Assembly (NCBI GenBank): GCA_016165875.1
Contig: JABBOT010000015.1
Coordinates: 6,987,999-7,051,998 of the forward strand
DNA: 64,000 nucleotides
Origin: Acanthopleura granulata
Taxonomy: Eukaryota > Mollusca > Polyplacophora > Chitonida > Chitonidae
Direction: 5' to 3'
Below the pieces are notes generated by a model. The model had not been told where the DNA came from. It saw nothing but the letters and a program-made list of their open reading frames with translations, and made no database searches. Shown one piece after another: positions 12,391 through 26,100 of the stretch. The translations under genes and the position numbers were made by a program. Within the stretch, counting starts at the first letter, position 1; each line of letters opens with the position of its first letter.

Positions 12391-13197
12391 AGAGACATGG
12401 TCGCCCAAAATTTGAATTTTTAAACTAATTCTGATTGCGGCGCCTTAACGAAGTTTTGAAGTTCGTTTATAAACTCTATCAGTCCCGTTGAAGATAAAAA
12501 TATCCATTGAGTATGTAGCTTATACAAAGATTAAGGGCCATTTTGCCATATTAATATTCACTACCGAAAAGACGCGAAGCATACTGACAGGCGTTCGGGA
12601 TCAATCGATATTGGCTATACGAACTTATATCATTTCTTTGATACCCATAGATACATGTTGACTATAGCAGCTTAAGCGTCAATGCGAAAAGGTTACCGAT
12701 AATCTTGTTGTTTAACTATGAGTCAAAAATCTGTGTCTGTTCGACGTTTAATACCGCCAAAGGAACAACAACAATTGCACTCAACTATCAAGAAGTTGGA
12801 CCGTTTTGCGACAGCTGCATGGCTACCAATTACAAGTCTAGGCTTGTTTGTCAGGCTGCTGAACTTTGTTTCACGCCTCTTTTTGGCCGATCCTGTTAAA
12901 AGAGAGCCGGCCGTAAGTCTTTCTTTTACGCGTGTCATCAGCCACGTTTGTTTTCTATCGAAGTTTACCGAACGCTCTGCACATTGTCCATTTCCACTGA
13001 CAGCCCTTCATTTAAATATTATGGCAGACTTTTGAGTTTTCAGATATTTTGCTGTTGTGAAACATTCACTTAACATACAATGCTAAGCGTGGGATTAACG
13101 AAATCCTTGTAGCTTTTACTTCTAGAGAAAAGTACCTAATACTCATGTCATTCTGTAAGAACGCAAAACTTCCTACTATTTGGGCGACCATCTCCCT
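12391..13197 (-). mobile_element. TTAA-type terminal-inverted-repeat element, copy 2
   Basis: This is the best-preserved copy. A TTAA at 12387-12390 is followed by AGAGACATGGTCGCCCAAA. The other end is TTTGGGCGACCATCTCCCT followed by TTAA at 13198-13201. Terminal inverted repeats of about 20 bp with a TTAA target duplication fit piggyBac- or Kolobok-type DNA transposons. At 807 bp, with no transposase, it is non-autonomous. A minus-strand frame (ATG 12938) encodes a basic peptide containing GSAKKRRETK and LTNKPRLVI, shared with copy 1. This may be a remnant of the parental element's ORF or a captured host exon. Confidence 0.8.
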
Positions 13198-13483
13198 TTA
13201 ATGTGGCAATAACTCTCTTTATGTGACAATGTCTTTTTATGTGACAATATTTATTTATTTATTTATTTGACTGGTGTTTTGCACTGTACTCAAAAATATT
13301 TGACTTATACGACGGAGGCATTATGATCGGGGAGAGCCCGAGGAAAACCTACGACCATCCGAAGGTTGCTGGCGGACCTTTCCACGTACGATCGGAGAGG
13401 AAGACAGCATGCGCTGGACTTGAACTCACAGACCGCATTGGTTATGTGACAAGAAGTCTCTTAATGTGACAATAAGTCTCTTT
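13197..13483 (+). repeat. Roughly 20-bp tandem repeat split by a SINE
   Basis: Units of about 20 bp close to TTAATGTGACAATAAGTCTC occur at 13197-13248 and again at 13441-13483, with a SINE between. One more unit lies directly left of the TTAA element (12368-12390). The TTAA element and the SINE therefore both seem to have landed in an older short array. Confidence 0.65.
13249..13440 (-). mobile_element. SINE (main family), diverged
   Basis: (ATTT)n, then ACTGGTGTTTTGCACTGTACTC, and a body with GACCATCC..AGGTTGCTGGC and CACGTACGATCGGAGAGG, ending near TTGAACTCACAGACCGCATTGG. The middle has lost part of the usual GGTGGGAGGAAACCGGGC block, and the tRNA-like head is absent. Confidence 0.8.
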
Positions 13484-13490
13484 TCATTGA

Positions 13491-13501
13491 TTTATTTTAT
13501 T
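13491..13501 (-). promoter_or_regulatory. Candidate poly(A) signals of the SLC5 gene
   Basis: Two overlapping AATAAA hexamers on the minus strand, about 475 nt downstream of the SLC5 stop codon. Another AATAAA at 13955-13960 lies only 14 nt after the stop and is less likely. Position alone supports this call. Confidence 0.35.
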
Positions 13502-13974
13502 GCTATTTAAAGCCATACTCAATAATTTTACACATACAGAACGCAGGACACTTTTATAAACGCGGTATCAATTACATGGTGTTAATTTGATCTGAGCTAA
13601 GCATCGTGTTTAGATAAACTCTAAATGTGTTGGTGCATTATAAATCGAAGTTCTCCTTGTAGTTCAAAGGACTAACTCAATCATCAAGAATTCGCAGCCT
13701 GCTGCCTTATAATATTTATACGACGTGTCAATGTTTCCCAAAAATATTAGGAAAATTGTGGCTTCATGGCAGCTTTGCCTAAGTTGCTCTTCTTCAAATA
13801 ATGCCCGGGAGGAGGGTAGGTGTAAAGGGTGCTTGATCTCATATTTTGACACTTCCGTAACATGAAAATTAACGCGAGCAATACGAGGTTTTCCGTTACT
13901 ATACAATGCAGAATCTCTATCATTTCCTCTCACACATGATGACATCACACCGAATTTATTTATCTCGCGTCTTC

Positions 13975-14186
13975 TCATCCGTAAAATGCCAACAGAAACA
14001 CCGCGACTGTCATGAGGATGGTGGCATTGATGTTAAGGATCCACTTATGTGACGGCTTTTCCGTGTCACCCCGGAATTTGACCTGCTCCTCCTCCTTCAT
14101 GAGGGTTACGTCCTGCTTTGCTGGGGTGAAGGTTGAATAGCAGCAGACGATGTTGTACACACGCCTCTTGATCACTGTCGCAGAGC
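13975..14186 (-). CDS. SLC5 exon 15 (last helix and stop)
   Basis: 212 bp, residues 591-660 and TGA at 13977-13975. Encodes KRRVYNIVC, a charged loop, and the C-terminal membrane helix [19 protein letters not shown], which matches the last helix of SGLT1 in position and pattern. Confidence 0.95.
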
Positions 14187-17100
14187 CTGTTGATAGAAAA
14201 GTAAGCATGCATGGATAGGAATACATATAATAGGGGAAAAGACTCATGGTGCGATTTGTAGGACCGACCTGAAGAATTTTTCGAAATCAGAAAGTTTGAT
14301 CAGTCAATAGATTGAATAGAGAGTTATAAATCCTCTAGCCGCATTGACGTAATGCACTTTGTGGAAGCAAGTTGCGCAATTCAGTAAAAACGAAACTTTG
14401 AACCGTAGTTTACTTTTAGTTAAATCGTATAAAAGAGAGCTTGTTTGATTTTGTGCGACATGTCGCATACAACGAATGCGAAACTACAAGTCGCAAAGTG
14501 ATGACGGGAGCAAATCTTATTACATGTATTTAATGCGGTAATTCCCTCTCAGTTAGATTCTGTTTGGACTCGATCGCATCTCGTGAACACGGGTTTGATC
14601 TTTGCGCAGTTTGTCACATGACGTAGATCATGATTAATTGGTGAAGAAGGGTTTCGTCATAACTCACATATCCCTGGCTCAGCGCCTTCTGTTATCTGCA
14701 TTGTGCTTGACGTCACGTTGCCTGGCCCAGTGTCGCCACCTGGTGGCTTTTGTTGTTGAACTTCGTCATCATCCGAGTCGGGTTCCTGACGCTCCCGACT
14801 GTATTTCGTCCACCACGTGACTCTGCGTAACTATATAAGTCACGAGATAAAAAAAAACCCACGTGTGATATCATTATTTGTTCATTCCATTGACAGTTTA
14901 CATCGCAATTAAAAATATTGCATTCATATAAGGCGGCTATCATGTCCAGAGAAATCACCCCGACTCGGGCAATTAGCTGAAGCAATAAATGTTTATTTAT
15001 TTATTTGATTAGAGATTTACACGGTGCTCAAGAACATTTTATTTATACAACAACGGCCAGCATGATGGTGGGAGGGAACCATGCAGAGCCCCCGGGACAC
15101 TAACGCGACCATTCGCAGGTTGCTGGCGAACCATCCCACGTACGACCGGAGAGAAAGTCATCATAAGTTGGGCTTGAACTCACAGCGACCGCATTGCCTG
15201 GATAATTGTAATTAACCTCAACGGAGGCCCATAACAAATTTTTAGTTGGAAACTGTATTGCCCTTCATTGGCCGGGGTGAGAAAAATGAACGATTTCTAG
15301 ACTCAAATAAACTGATACAACTCATATATTGTTTACATTTATTTAATAAAGGCTGAACTCCCCCACCCCACCCCACCCCACCCCACCCCACCCCGCAACC
15401 TGTATTAAACAAGAACCACAGTATATCGAGACCAATAGAAATAATGAACAGACGAAATAGAAAAAAAGAAGAATTAAGTACACCTTGGAAAACTGCATCT
15501 ACTCGTTTGACATTACGGAAGTTAAAGCTTGGTATCACGAGCGTTGCTACCATGAAGACAAGAAATTTAGGGATTACGTCGCCATGGCAGATACGCCCAT
15601 GTAACGCTACGAGAGCTTTTGTGAGCCCTGGTTTCTCACCTTGGCTTCCGGTCTCTTGGGTGTCAGGAGGCTGATGATTACGACTACGATAGCCGTGACC
15701 GTGGTCAATATGATGGAGAAGTAGAGATAGTGAATTCGGGAGAGAATAGCCGGTCTGACATCCGGGTAACCGCATGCTGGTTTCGGGTACACAAGATCAA
15801 GGATCATGCGCGTTACGCCAAGGCCGTGGCCTGCCAGCATGCCGAAAAACGCTCCCTGATTGAAAAACAAAACGTGGAGAAAGGTGACCTGACGAAACAG
15901 CTCCAGTGTTATTTGGAAATAATTAAAGGGCTGAACTAGTTTCTCTCTCTCTCTCCCTCTGTCATGTTTTCTAAGAAAAGTTGCCATTTGTTGCAAAAGA
16001 TGGCGGCAGTCGAATTTGTAGCAAGTTCCTGAAAACGGTTTTGGACTGGTGTAAAAAGCCTGATGCACTGCCAATCAAATCTTCTCTGATTGGATAAAAT
16101 AATTCGAATTTGACGTCCAGTCCTAGGTTTAAAATAAACTTTGATGACACATCCTTCATTTTATTTTATGTAGTTTTTCTCTTCTCCTTGGAACAAAGTT
16201 TAACTCACAGGTATGTATTTGCTGGCTGACTCGACTGCTGCTTTAAGTCATGAGGCTTTTGTCAGGTAGGTTACATGGCAAAGCGCGGTAGTTCATCCAG
16301 ATTCCAACAGGTCAGCAGGAATCGCATTATTTAGTGGGGCTAAACTGCGAGAGAATCGCATTGAAAAATTATGGATTGTGAGTTTCCATGCTTCACCTAA
16401 ACGGAGACCCATGCTGCCCTGGACCATATGTGGTAGTTCGAACTTGACTCATGTTATTGTTGTTATTGTTGCTCTAATTAAAAACGCAAAAATAGGTATA
16501 CCTATCTATTTATTTATTTCATTTGTGCTTTTCGCCGTTTTTAGAACATTTTACCTATACGATGTCGGTCTGCATTATGGTGGGGGTAAACCGGGCAGAT
16601 CGTTGGGGAAATCAACGACCATCCACAGGTTCATTAGCCTACTCCTCTTTCTGCCAAACCACGTTTTCTGTTTTATTGTCTGACCTTGCAGTTTAGTTGG
16701 GTGGACTCATAATGAAAACAAATCGATGTTTTTTCCCACATCTGAAGTGAACATTACACACGCTTGTCCACTTCCCTCAGCTCAGAATTCCAATGACAAA
16801 TATTTTGCTTGCTTTGTTTCCTCTTGTATATTTTGTTGAGACTGTAGAGCGAAATACCTTGCCTTTTTGTGAGACAATATCGCAAACAGCGGTTTGTATC
16901 ACTAATATTCACTCGAAAAAGCCACCTCTGGGTCATTTTGACATTTGTTTGCAGTTTGCCAGAAAACTCAATAAGACGTTCCTAATCTACACTGACTAGC
17001 GTACAACGTAGATAGCGACATCATTAAGCCTCTCTAGCAATGAGTTTAATACTTGACTTTTCTACATCATTAACAGCGGAGGGGTATTCTCATTGAAGGA

Positions 17101-20100
17101 TTTTTGATATGTTTACATGCCAATCCTTTGCATGCCAAACATGTCAATCATTCTCATACCGGTTCCGTCGTTCGAGTCCAGCCAACACCTAGCACGAACA
17201 CGACACAGATGGGCGGGGCTAAGTACGCCTGCATGGACTGGAGATAATCCCAGAGTTTTCCCCCTTGGGCAGCGTTCAGAATGGGAATCCAGGCTATACT
17301 GACGCCTACAAGAACTAGAATAAATACCCTACAACAGGCAAAAAAAATACGGATAGAGCTGATGAATCAATTCAGCTAATACAATAGACGACCAACTGGT
17401 ACAACATATGGAGTAAAACCTCCCACCGCAATGCTGGCCTCCGTCGTGTATGTGAAATTTTTATGAGCATGGCCTGAAATATCAATCAAATAAATAAAAC
17501 AAAGGAATTTTCCAGAGTAAATCACCAATCTTTGACAAGCAAATAGCAAACTTTCACTCGTGTGACACCCGCATTTCCCTCTGACCACCTTCTTTCCTTG
17601 CTCTAGCCTTCAAGCGCTAAGCGTCAAACGAGGCAGCAACAAGTATCATTTTCAAAGTATTTAGTATAACCTGATCCGACTCAGACCTGATCCTACTCAG
17701 AACTGAATCAGGATCACCCGACCTCAAGGCGGATGTACTAACCACTAGGCCACCGTGACGGTCTACTGATTGATGTCAAGTAATCTCTAAGGGACTTCAT
17801 GTATGATCAAATACATATTCTCGCTGCACGCGCTGTCCACCACTTATTGCTATAAAGGCCGAAAGAGTGACGCATTCAAGTGGATGAATCCAGGAGATTC
17901 ACCGTAAATGAAAATGGGATGGATCCATTGGCTTTGTATATCCAAGTGGCCGAAAGAGAAGTAGCTTATCCACTTAGCCGCGGAGCCGTTCCTTTCGTAA
18001 GTTTTACAAGAGAACTATTGTTATTGTACAAAACATATTGTAAATTTTCACGATAAATGTTCACGTTTATTCTAATGATGGCTTAATAAAAGCACTAATG
18101 CAGAGATCGCCAAGGCGCCATGTTTTTTCTTGTGTAAATGCAAACGGTTACCTTTTTGCAAAAAAAAAAAATGAAAACACTGGCGCTGAGCACTTCATGC
18201 ATGACGTCACTACCTCACGTGCTTAGTAGGCCTACCTGCCTTTTCACAATGAACATCTGAGAAGAAGTTATTCAAAACCATGTGCCCAAAGCCAGTGGAA
18301 AAGAACAGCTCCCCTGAGCCCGGCATTTTCACGCCCAAAGGGAAAAGCTGATTTCCTTTTGGGGATCTGGAAGCGAAGCGAACTCAGCCCTATGAGGACA
18401 TGTCAGAGGTGGTCAACGATTTACTAAAGTAAAGGGGGACGTCCTTGGCTCAGTCGGTTAGCGCGCTACCGCAGCGCAATGACCCGAAGCCTCCCACCAA
18501 TGTGGTCTCTGTGAGTTCAAGTCCATCTCATGCTGGCTTCCTCTCCGGCCGTACATGGGAAGATCTGCCAGCAACCTGCGAATGGTCGCGGGTTTCCCGT
18601 TGGCTCTGCCCGGTTTCCTCCCACCATAATGCTGGCCACCGTCGTATAAGTGAAATATTCTTGAGTGCGGCGTAAAACACCAATCAATTAAATAAATAAA
18701 TACTAAAGTAAAGTTTTAATGTGTAGTGCCGCGGTCTAATTCCGCACCCCTGGAAGGTTTTCATCTATTTGGGCAAGTAAGCCCCACTGGAGCATTGCCA
18801 CTGTATAGAACAACGTAACTATATAAGTCATGAAATACGGCTCAGATCATTTTTTGACAACAACACTGGTGTGCTGTTTACAGGTACACTTTTGCTCCAT
18901 GATACAATCTATCGGAAATTCCAATGATTCGGTCAGGCAAACAATAAAAAGAATGTTTGTTGCGGCCAACACGACCCACTTCTTAAATTCGGGCCGACTC
19001 AAACTTTTCTTTTCACGAAATCTGAAGACATTTTTGGACAAAATTAAAAACTCCAGGAAACTCTTTGAAAATTCTAATTCTGCGGGGAGATATCATTCCC
19101 TTTTTCTAACGTAAGAAATTCAATTCGTGGAACTAAGGGTTTAAAACAAATTATTAACGTTATTCCGCCTATGGATCGTTGTCGATGTCCCATTATACAG
19201 GGTCCCATTTCCGTTACCCAGTTACACCACCCATACGCATGTTACTTTAGCTCTAACAACAAACTGGGTCAGTATATAAAGCACTAGCGTCGTGCCTTAC
19301 CTACTATTCATTAGTCTTGGTTGAATGCAGTGTAAAAATTAATTAGTTAAAAAAAAGGCAAACTTTAAGACAAAGTTAGCTATGTGGAAGCGACACCACA
19401 GATGGCGCTGCCTGTAGTTCTCAGGTTTCTTCTGCTGGTAAGTCATTAGGGTAGCATTTACAATATTACTGAAAAAGCACAGAGTGGTGAGACTTTTGCA
19501 GTAAGAAGAAAATTTAGAAATCAGAGTATATTTAACTGGGAAAACAGCAAGACAAGAAATTTGTCCAAAATTTCTGCTTGAATGGCGTATAAAGAGGATA
19601 ACTTGGAGTGTTCATGGTTGAAGCAAAGTAAAGTACATTTCTACTGCTGTCTTTTTTCTTTCGGATAAACATAGCCATTTAGATAACAGTTTTAAAATGT
19701 AACATGAACGCAGGGCATGGATAGGACAAAAAAATGATATAAAACTGAGGAGGTCAAAATAAAAAAAATGCTTGTTTTCTTTCTGAGGTAAAATGAAGTA
19801 GAAAATGAATATTTAAAATAGAAACCGTTAGATTAAATTAAAGGTATTACAATTTAATAAAAAAAATATATTAAAAAGGAACATTTATTATCTAAAAGGA
19901 ATTATACAGCGTACTCAGGAACATTTCTCTTACAGAAGAAGGTCAGCGAGAAATCATTGTGGAAAAAACCAGGACATAGTCCAGAGGAATCCCTTTACTA
20001 AATTTATTGCTTCTGGTTGGAGAGGATTAAGGCCTACGTCGACCAGAGCTGGACGTGAACTAACAGCATTCACACTGATAAGAGGCTCCTGGGTCATTGT

Positions 20101-23100
20101 GAAATATGAATATTTATCATGATTTAAAAAAAGGGATACATTTAAAAGTAAATGCAAAATAAAGTCTTACTATAAAATTAAGATTTGGTCATCTAGGAAA
20201 ATGCTGGAATTTCATATTATTATCTACCTATGTCTTACTATTATTATTTTCCTTTCGGGGAGCGGGAGGGGAGGATATACAGATGCCGCATCCATAACTA
20301 TTCTTGCTCATATGGCCTAACCCACCTATGGTCCCCAAATGATCCCCTTCAGTATCAACAGGCTGAATATTTCTGAAAAGCTGCCAATAAACAATCTCTC
20401 TTACACCAGACACTTTTGTAGCGGTTTATTATTCCAAGGGCGGTTTTGTGAAAGTAAATTCACATAATTTGTCAATGCTTAATTCTTTAAGATGTCAGAT
20501 ATTCCTAACGGCATGATACCGACGAATTTTGGAGCTGTTTCATCCATTTCAAACATCGTGGTCCTGTTTTGAACTATGGCAGTTTATCTGACTTTCCAGA
20601 TGCATATTCATGTTTAGTATACTGTAAATTGAAACTCAGTACAGAGCAACTTTTCTTGGTTATACCAAGTTTTGATCTGTTCCCCTCAATTCTGAAAGAA
20701 TATGTCTTTTTTGCTCTGGTATAAATTTGACCCAGCTATTCTGTAAGCTCAAAGAAGCGTTTCTTGCTTTCACAATTTAATGGTTCTAGAATGTGTGTTT
20801 CCAGATGCAACAGTTTCTGAAAACGCAGTGTTGAGGTCAGCTCAAACATTCTTATATGTACAATTCACTTAAGTATCCGAATCCAAGTTATGATCACATG
20901 AAAGAGAGTTTTAAACAAAACTTCTGTTTCAAGACCATCGTATACTTAATGATCCTGCAATTGCACTACCCAATAACCAGACCCCTTTTAAACCGAACAG
21001 GCTCTAGTTGTACTTTGATATGATAGGACACATCTTAAAACCAATCGCTTCATATCTCCTTTAATCTGCATGTAAACACTTACCGACCAACAATCATGAG
21101 TTCTCTCTCCGAGCTGGACTTCCGGATTTTGCTGTAGATATCGATAGTGAAGATACTGCTGGCACTGTTAAACACTGAGGTCAGTGTGCTCATCAGGGCT
21201 GATAACATCACAGCAAGCATGAGTCCGCGACCGCCTGAAATAGCCCGAGGTACTACTTTACGGACTCCGTGATGGATTATAATGAATAAATGAATTATCA
21301 TGGCTTTATGTCATTTGGCAATAATGCAGCCATATCGTGGGGAGAACACGTTTTAACCTGGGAAATGGGTTTTCAATGTGAAAATAAAAAAATCTTATAA
21401 AAACATCTTTTAAAACTAGCCAAACAGAACGTCAGACAAAACTCGTAAAAACAAAATTAATATTTTCGGATATAAAGGGTGTCCCAGAAGTTGCGTAAAA
21501 AAACACCTTTACTGATTTCAAGAGCACCGTTCTTATGATAATAATCATAACAAAATGCTCAAATTGAGCATTTGTTATCATTATTATCAATAAAGATGTT
21601 TTGGAAATCAATAAAGGTATGTTTGAAATAATTGAAAGTGTGTTTTTGTAAACCAGGATGGTGCGCAACTTCTGGGACACCCTGTATAATATAGAACATT
21701 TGCATGTAGAAAATTACATGAATTCTACATTTTATGGATTTTACAGGACAATACCGTTTAAATAATTAATGATAAAGATTGATGACAGCGAATAATCCAA
21801 AAAGCAGTTTTGAATGCGCATGCGTGGCACTTGCGGACCTTAACATGCGCGTGTTAAAACAATGCATAGCTCCGCAGTCACACACAAGCATTTGAAATGA
21901 ATCTTTGTGAAGCGTGAAACTTTGCACGAGACCAAGGATAGTTTTCAAGTTGAGGACTTAGCGAAACACACATAAAACACATCTGCGCTAAACTGAATTC
22001 TGGGATATGACCCAAGTGTGCAATGAGATACCCTTCCCAGCGTAATAGCGATGTGGCACCAAGCTGACTTGGCTATGGTTCTCTTGCACTGAACGTGTAA
22101 TATTAATACACGTCATTAGTGTGCTCACAAAATGTAATCGGAATTGCAGGGATGAACAACAGACTACACAGCTTTCACCCGAATTACATTTGCCTGGAAA
22201 GGTTCCTCATTGTCAAGTCATAAATGAGTTTGTTAAGCAGCATGAACCGTTCTGCGCGTGAGTACTAAAACGCACTCCAAACCTGTGCGAAGTTGTCCAA
22301 AGTAAATAGTACAAGCATAAAGTAAGTGTCCACGGAAAGAAGTAGCACGTCGAGGCCGGGGAGTTAGGGTGCTGTCTCTCTACCATTGGGTAATGCAAGA
22401 TTTGGGTACATTGAAGGAAATTGTATGTATGTATCAATAAGGAATCTCATTCATACTTCAGAAAACGTCACTTTTTATATTTGTGATGTAGGGTAACCGA
22501 GATATCGCAGTTCAAAGTAATCAAAAACGCCCACGCAGGGAAAATAGAATGGGTCGCCATGCTCTCAATTTTAACCAATGGAGGGCAAAATATTTCACCA
22601 CCACGTCATATAGAAGTAGTGTTAGCTGTTTTCCTTCTGACTACAAGACAATACTGATGTACTTTAAAGCCAATTTCAACGAGAAAGTGGTAATGGAATA
22701 CGTCTGGAGTTATTCCCCCAGGGTCTCAACCAAAAGGTCACACTGCGTGGCTTTCGATTGTAATGATAAAGGAGCTGTTCTTCTCGTAAAATGGAGTGTC
22801 TCCCCTTTAGTCCTCAGGAGCGCAGGGTACGGATGACGCGACATCGTGTTTCCAGTTTCACTAAAATGGCGTATCCCATGGCCTCGCAGTAATTCCAGAT
22901 TAAAAGGTGATTTATAGAATTACCAGACACGTCATAAAGATATGCCTACGTCGGTATAGGTCTGTATGGACTCCTCTTCGCATAGAACTTTGGTTATACT
23001 TTTTGTTGTCTTTTCTTCTAAGATTCAACTTTTTGCATTGCTCACGGGTGTCAATCAGCCTCCAGCAGTAATCTCCCTTGAAGGGGTTAATGGGGTTCCA

Positions 23101-26100
23101 TGAAGACCACCCTGTACGCCTTCCATCAATATGACGTATGTCACAGGTGGAAAAGTTCGCCAGACTAGCATGCCAAAGGTCGGTGGTTTTCTCCAAGCAC
23201 TTCAGTTTCTTCCATCAATGATATATTGGCAACTAGCTTATAAACGAAATATTCGTGAGTATGACACTAAACAACAATAAAATGAAATCGATGGAAAGAT
23301 TAGTGAAAACTATGTGGGAAATTATATCTACATTACGAAAGAAGTTCGAGAACTAGTTCACAATCGACGAAGTTTGAGGATAAGTGGGTGTTTTGAGACG
23401 CCTTATAGGTCATTCCTATTCCTGTTTGCAACCAATGGGTTTTCTCTGCGTCTCAAGTTTCCTTCCACCATAATCCTGTTCGCCGTCGTTTAAGTAAAAT
23501 ATTCTTGAGTTTGGCATAAAAGACAAATCAAATAAATGAATAAATAAATATTTCCGTTTGACTGGTGGGAAAAACCTCACCTTGGGGTAGAAGCTCAAGA
23601 ACTAGTTTAGGATAAGCGATGTTTGAACATCCGTTTGGGTCTTGACACACTTTCATACAGATGTCCGGATCAACGCATCCAACGGTATCTGAAGACGAAA
23701 AATCAAAAGGAGCCTGAGTATATCCTGAAAACCATGCTTTCCGTGACAATGATCGAAAGTCCCATTCCCCAACCAAAATGAGCTCAATTAAATCCTCAAA
23801 AAAGCATGTAGTTTTGAGCTGGGACATTAATTGAAGTAGCACATTATGTGTGTAGTTTTTGTATGTGCTGAGATGGAAATCGAATCAAGAGTAGTTGAGT
23901 AAATTTATATGCCCATACAACGGACTACTCATCAGTGAATAGAATTATCATGGACTGTAGCTACGGTGGTTGTGTAAATCTATGTCCACGCAACAGAATA
24001 ATCATCAAAAACTGAAATTAACCGGGACTATGAAGAAAATTAGCTGTGTCCGTAGAACGATATACTTATCATAGAACACAAGGTCGACAGTAAAGAAAGG
24101 TAGTTGTTCTCACACGTGTGCGTTCAACGGAAAACTGACGAGGGAGGGGAATCATAATGGACAGCAGAAAATGTGGCTATGTACACGTATGCCAATACAA
24201 CGGAACACTCATCAAGGATCACGTTTAACTTTGATGATGAGAAAAGTATCTGCTTATGTATATGGGCGTAGGGCGTAATACTGCGGGAACAAAATCAATT
24301 TGCATTGCGAGGAAATGAGTTGAATGTGTACAACGGAATGCTTATCAAGAAATATACATTAATAGCATCGATAAGTTAAACAGCTGTATGCATACATGAG
24401 GGAACAACAGATTGGTCAACAGTGAACCGAAGCATTGCCGAATGATAGAAAATTAGTTAGAAATGTGCATGGATTAGCGACGATTCTGAAAGATTCCTGA
24501 TGCGGAATACGAAATACACATCCCCAGGAAGGGAATCGGAGGTAACTAATATGTTTGCACACACCAACGTCACGACAACGGAATACTCACCGGGGAAAAG
24601 AATCCTACTCATCATACCGGGAATAACTATGATGAAGAACGGAAGGATTTTTAGATAACCAGCCAGGATTACTCCCCCTTTGGCATGGTTTAGAGTCTTC
24701 GCAGCCAAGGCGCGCTGGACGATCACCTGAAACAATGTTTAGTTGGGCATCCATTTAGGCTTGGATAAATACTTTTACCTTATTTCATTGGTTCTTTCCT
24801 GTTGTCACTGTTTCAAACTCCATCGTTAAGGGATACACGAAATATTTCTTAATATCAAGTTTGGGATGTGTTCTCACATATAGAAACACAAAAGAAACAG
24901 CTTCATTTTCTTCTTGAAGGATAAAATGATTTTAAACAACACTCTCCGGGGGGAGGATCGGCCAGTCAAAAGTCGCAGGAGTTAAAACAAGTCTGTGGGT
25001 GGGGAGAGCCTGAATGGGGGTTATCAAGTAGGACCGGCGTTCATTTCCAAAATGTCTAACCACTGAGAGAAAATATGAATAAAAGTGAGTTGGGTCACTT
25101 TCATTCACTTTCAGAAGAGCGCCAACATCCACCCAAAGAGAACCCAATGATTGGAGACGATTCTACCAACCTGGTCGGTACACCACGCCAGAATGGCCAT
25201 AGGTGTTAAACCGATCGTGGTGCCAGGCCAAGGGAAGTCACTCTCGACGGGATCCCGGAATATATGTAGCGCGTCTTTACGCGGAAATCCTGCAGTAACG
25301 TTATTTCGGCATGTCGTGACACTGGGAACTGCATTCATGTACTTTGCAAAGACGGCGTTGATTCCTCCAATTCTTGACATTCCTGGAGGAAGAAAAGTAC
25401 AGATAGAATTCGTTATGACGAACGGCAAAGGGCCTCCGTGGCCGAAGGAGTTGACTCAAGTGCCTCTCACCAATGCCGTCGCTGTTTGTTCAAGTCCAGC
25501 TCAGGCTGGCTTCCTGTCCGGCCTTACGTGGGAAGGTCTGCCAGCAACCTGCGGATGGTCGTGGGTTTCCCCCGGGCTCTTCCTGGTTTCCTCCCTCCAC
25601 AATGCTGGCCGCCGTCGTATAAGTGAAATATACTTGAGTACAGTGTAAAAAAAAACACATCAAATAAATAAATGAAATAGCGAAGTGCAAAGCAAAATTT
25701 CCTGACTGTAATTGATTGGAAAGATTACAAATTTTTCATTGACACCGATGGGCCGAAAAACTTCGTATGTTTCGGTATTCATTGCTCCTTTGATTGCAAA
25801 AGTGAAATTATTAACTGAATTTCTATTAAGTGAATTTAGGCCACGAATGAGAAGACAAACAGTACGGACTTCCTGGATTACACCTCTTTTATAAACGCTT
25901 ATATTCAGCTGCCAATAAACCGTGTTGTTCTTTCGGCAGTGGAGGTAAGTTTTGTGGGTTGCCCAATCAGTAGGGGTTGATTCTTTTTCTCTCTCCGAAC
26001 TCTCCGGCCTGCACTCTCCAAACTGCCGGGATTGGGAGAAAAAGAATAGACACGAACTACAAATTTCCCCAGAACTGGCGAGAAGTGGGAAATTAAATAA

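Noticed and set aside
13955..13960. AATAAA right after the SLC5 stop codon
   Set aside because: Only 14 nt from the stop, too close for a normal 3' end; the pair at 13491-13501 is more plausible.
14668..14830. Skipping this segment in the SLC5 model
   Set aside because: Joining exon 13 directly to exon 15 gives a stop after four codons. Including it restores frame and supplies the expected LRRVTWW loop start.
18435..18510. A tRNA gene
   Set aside because: The boxes A and B belong to a SINE head; there is no acceptor-stem pairing, and the body, tail and target duplication of a retroposon follow.
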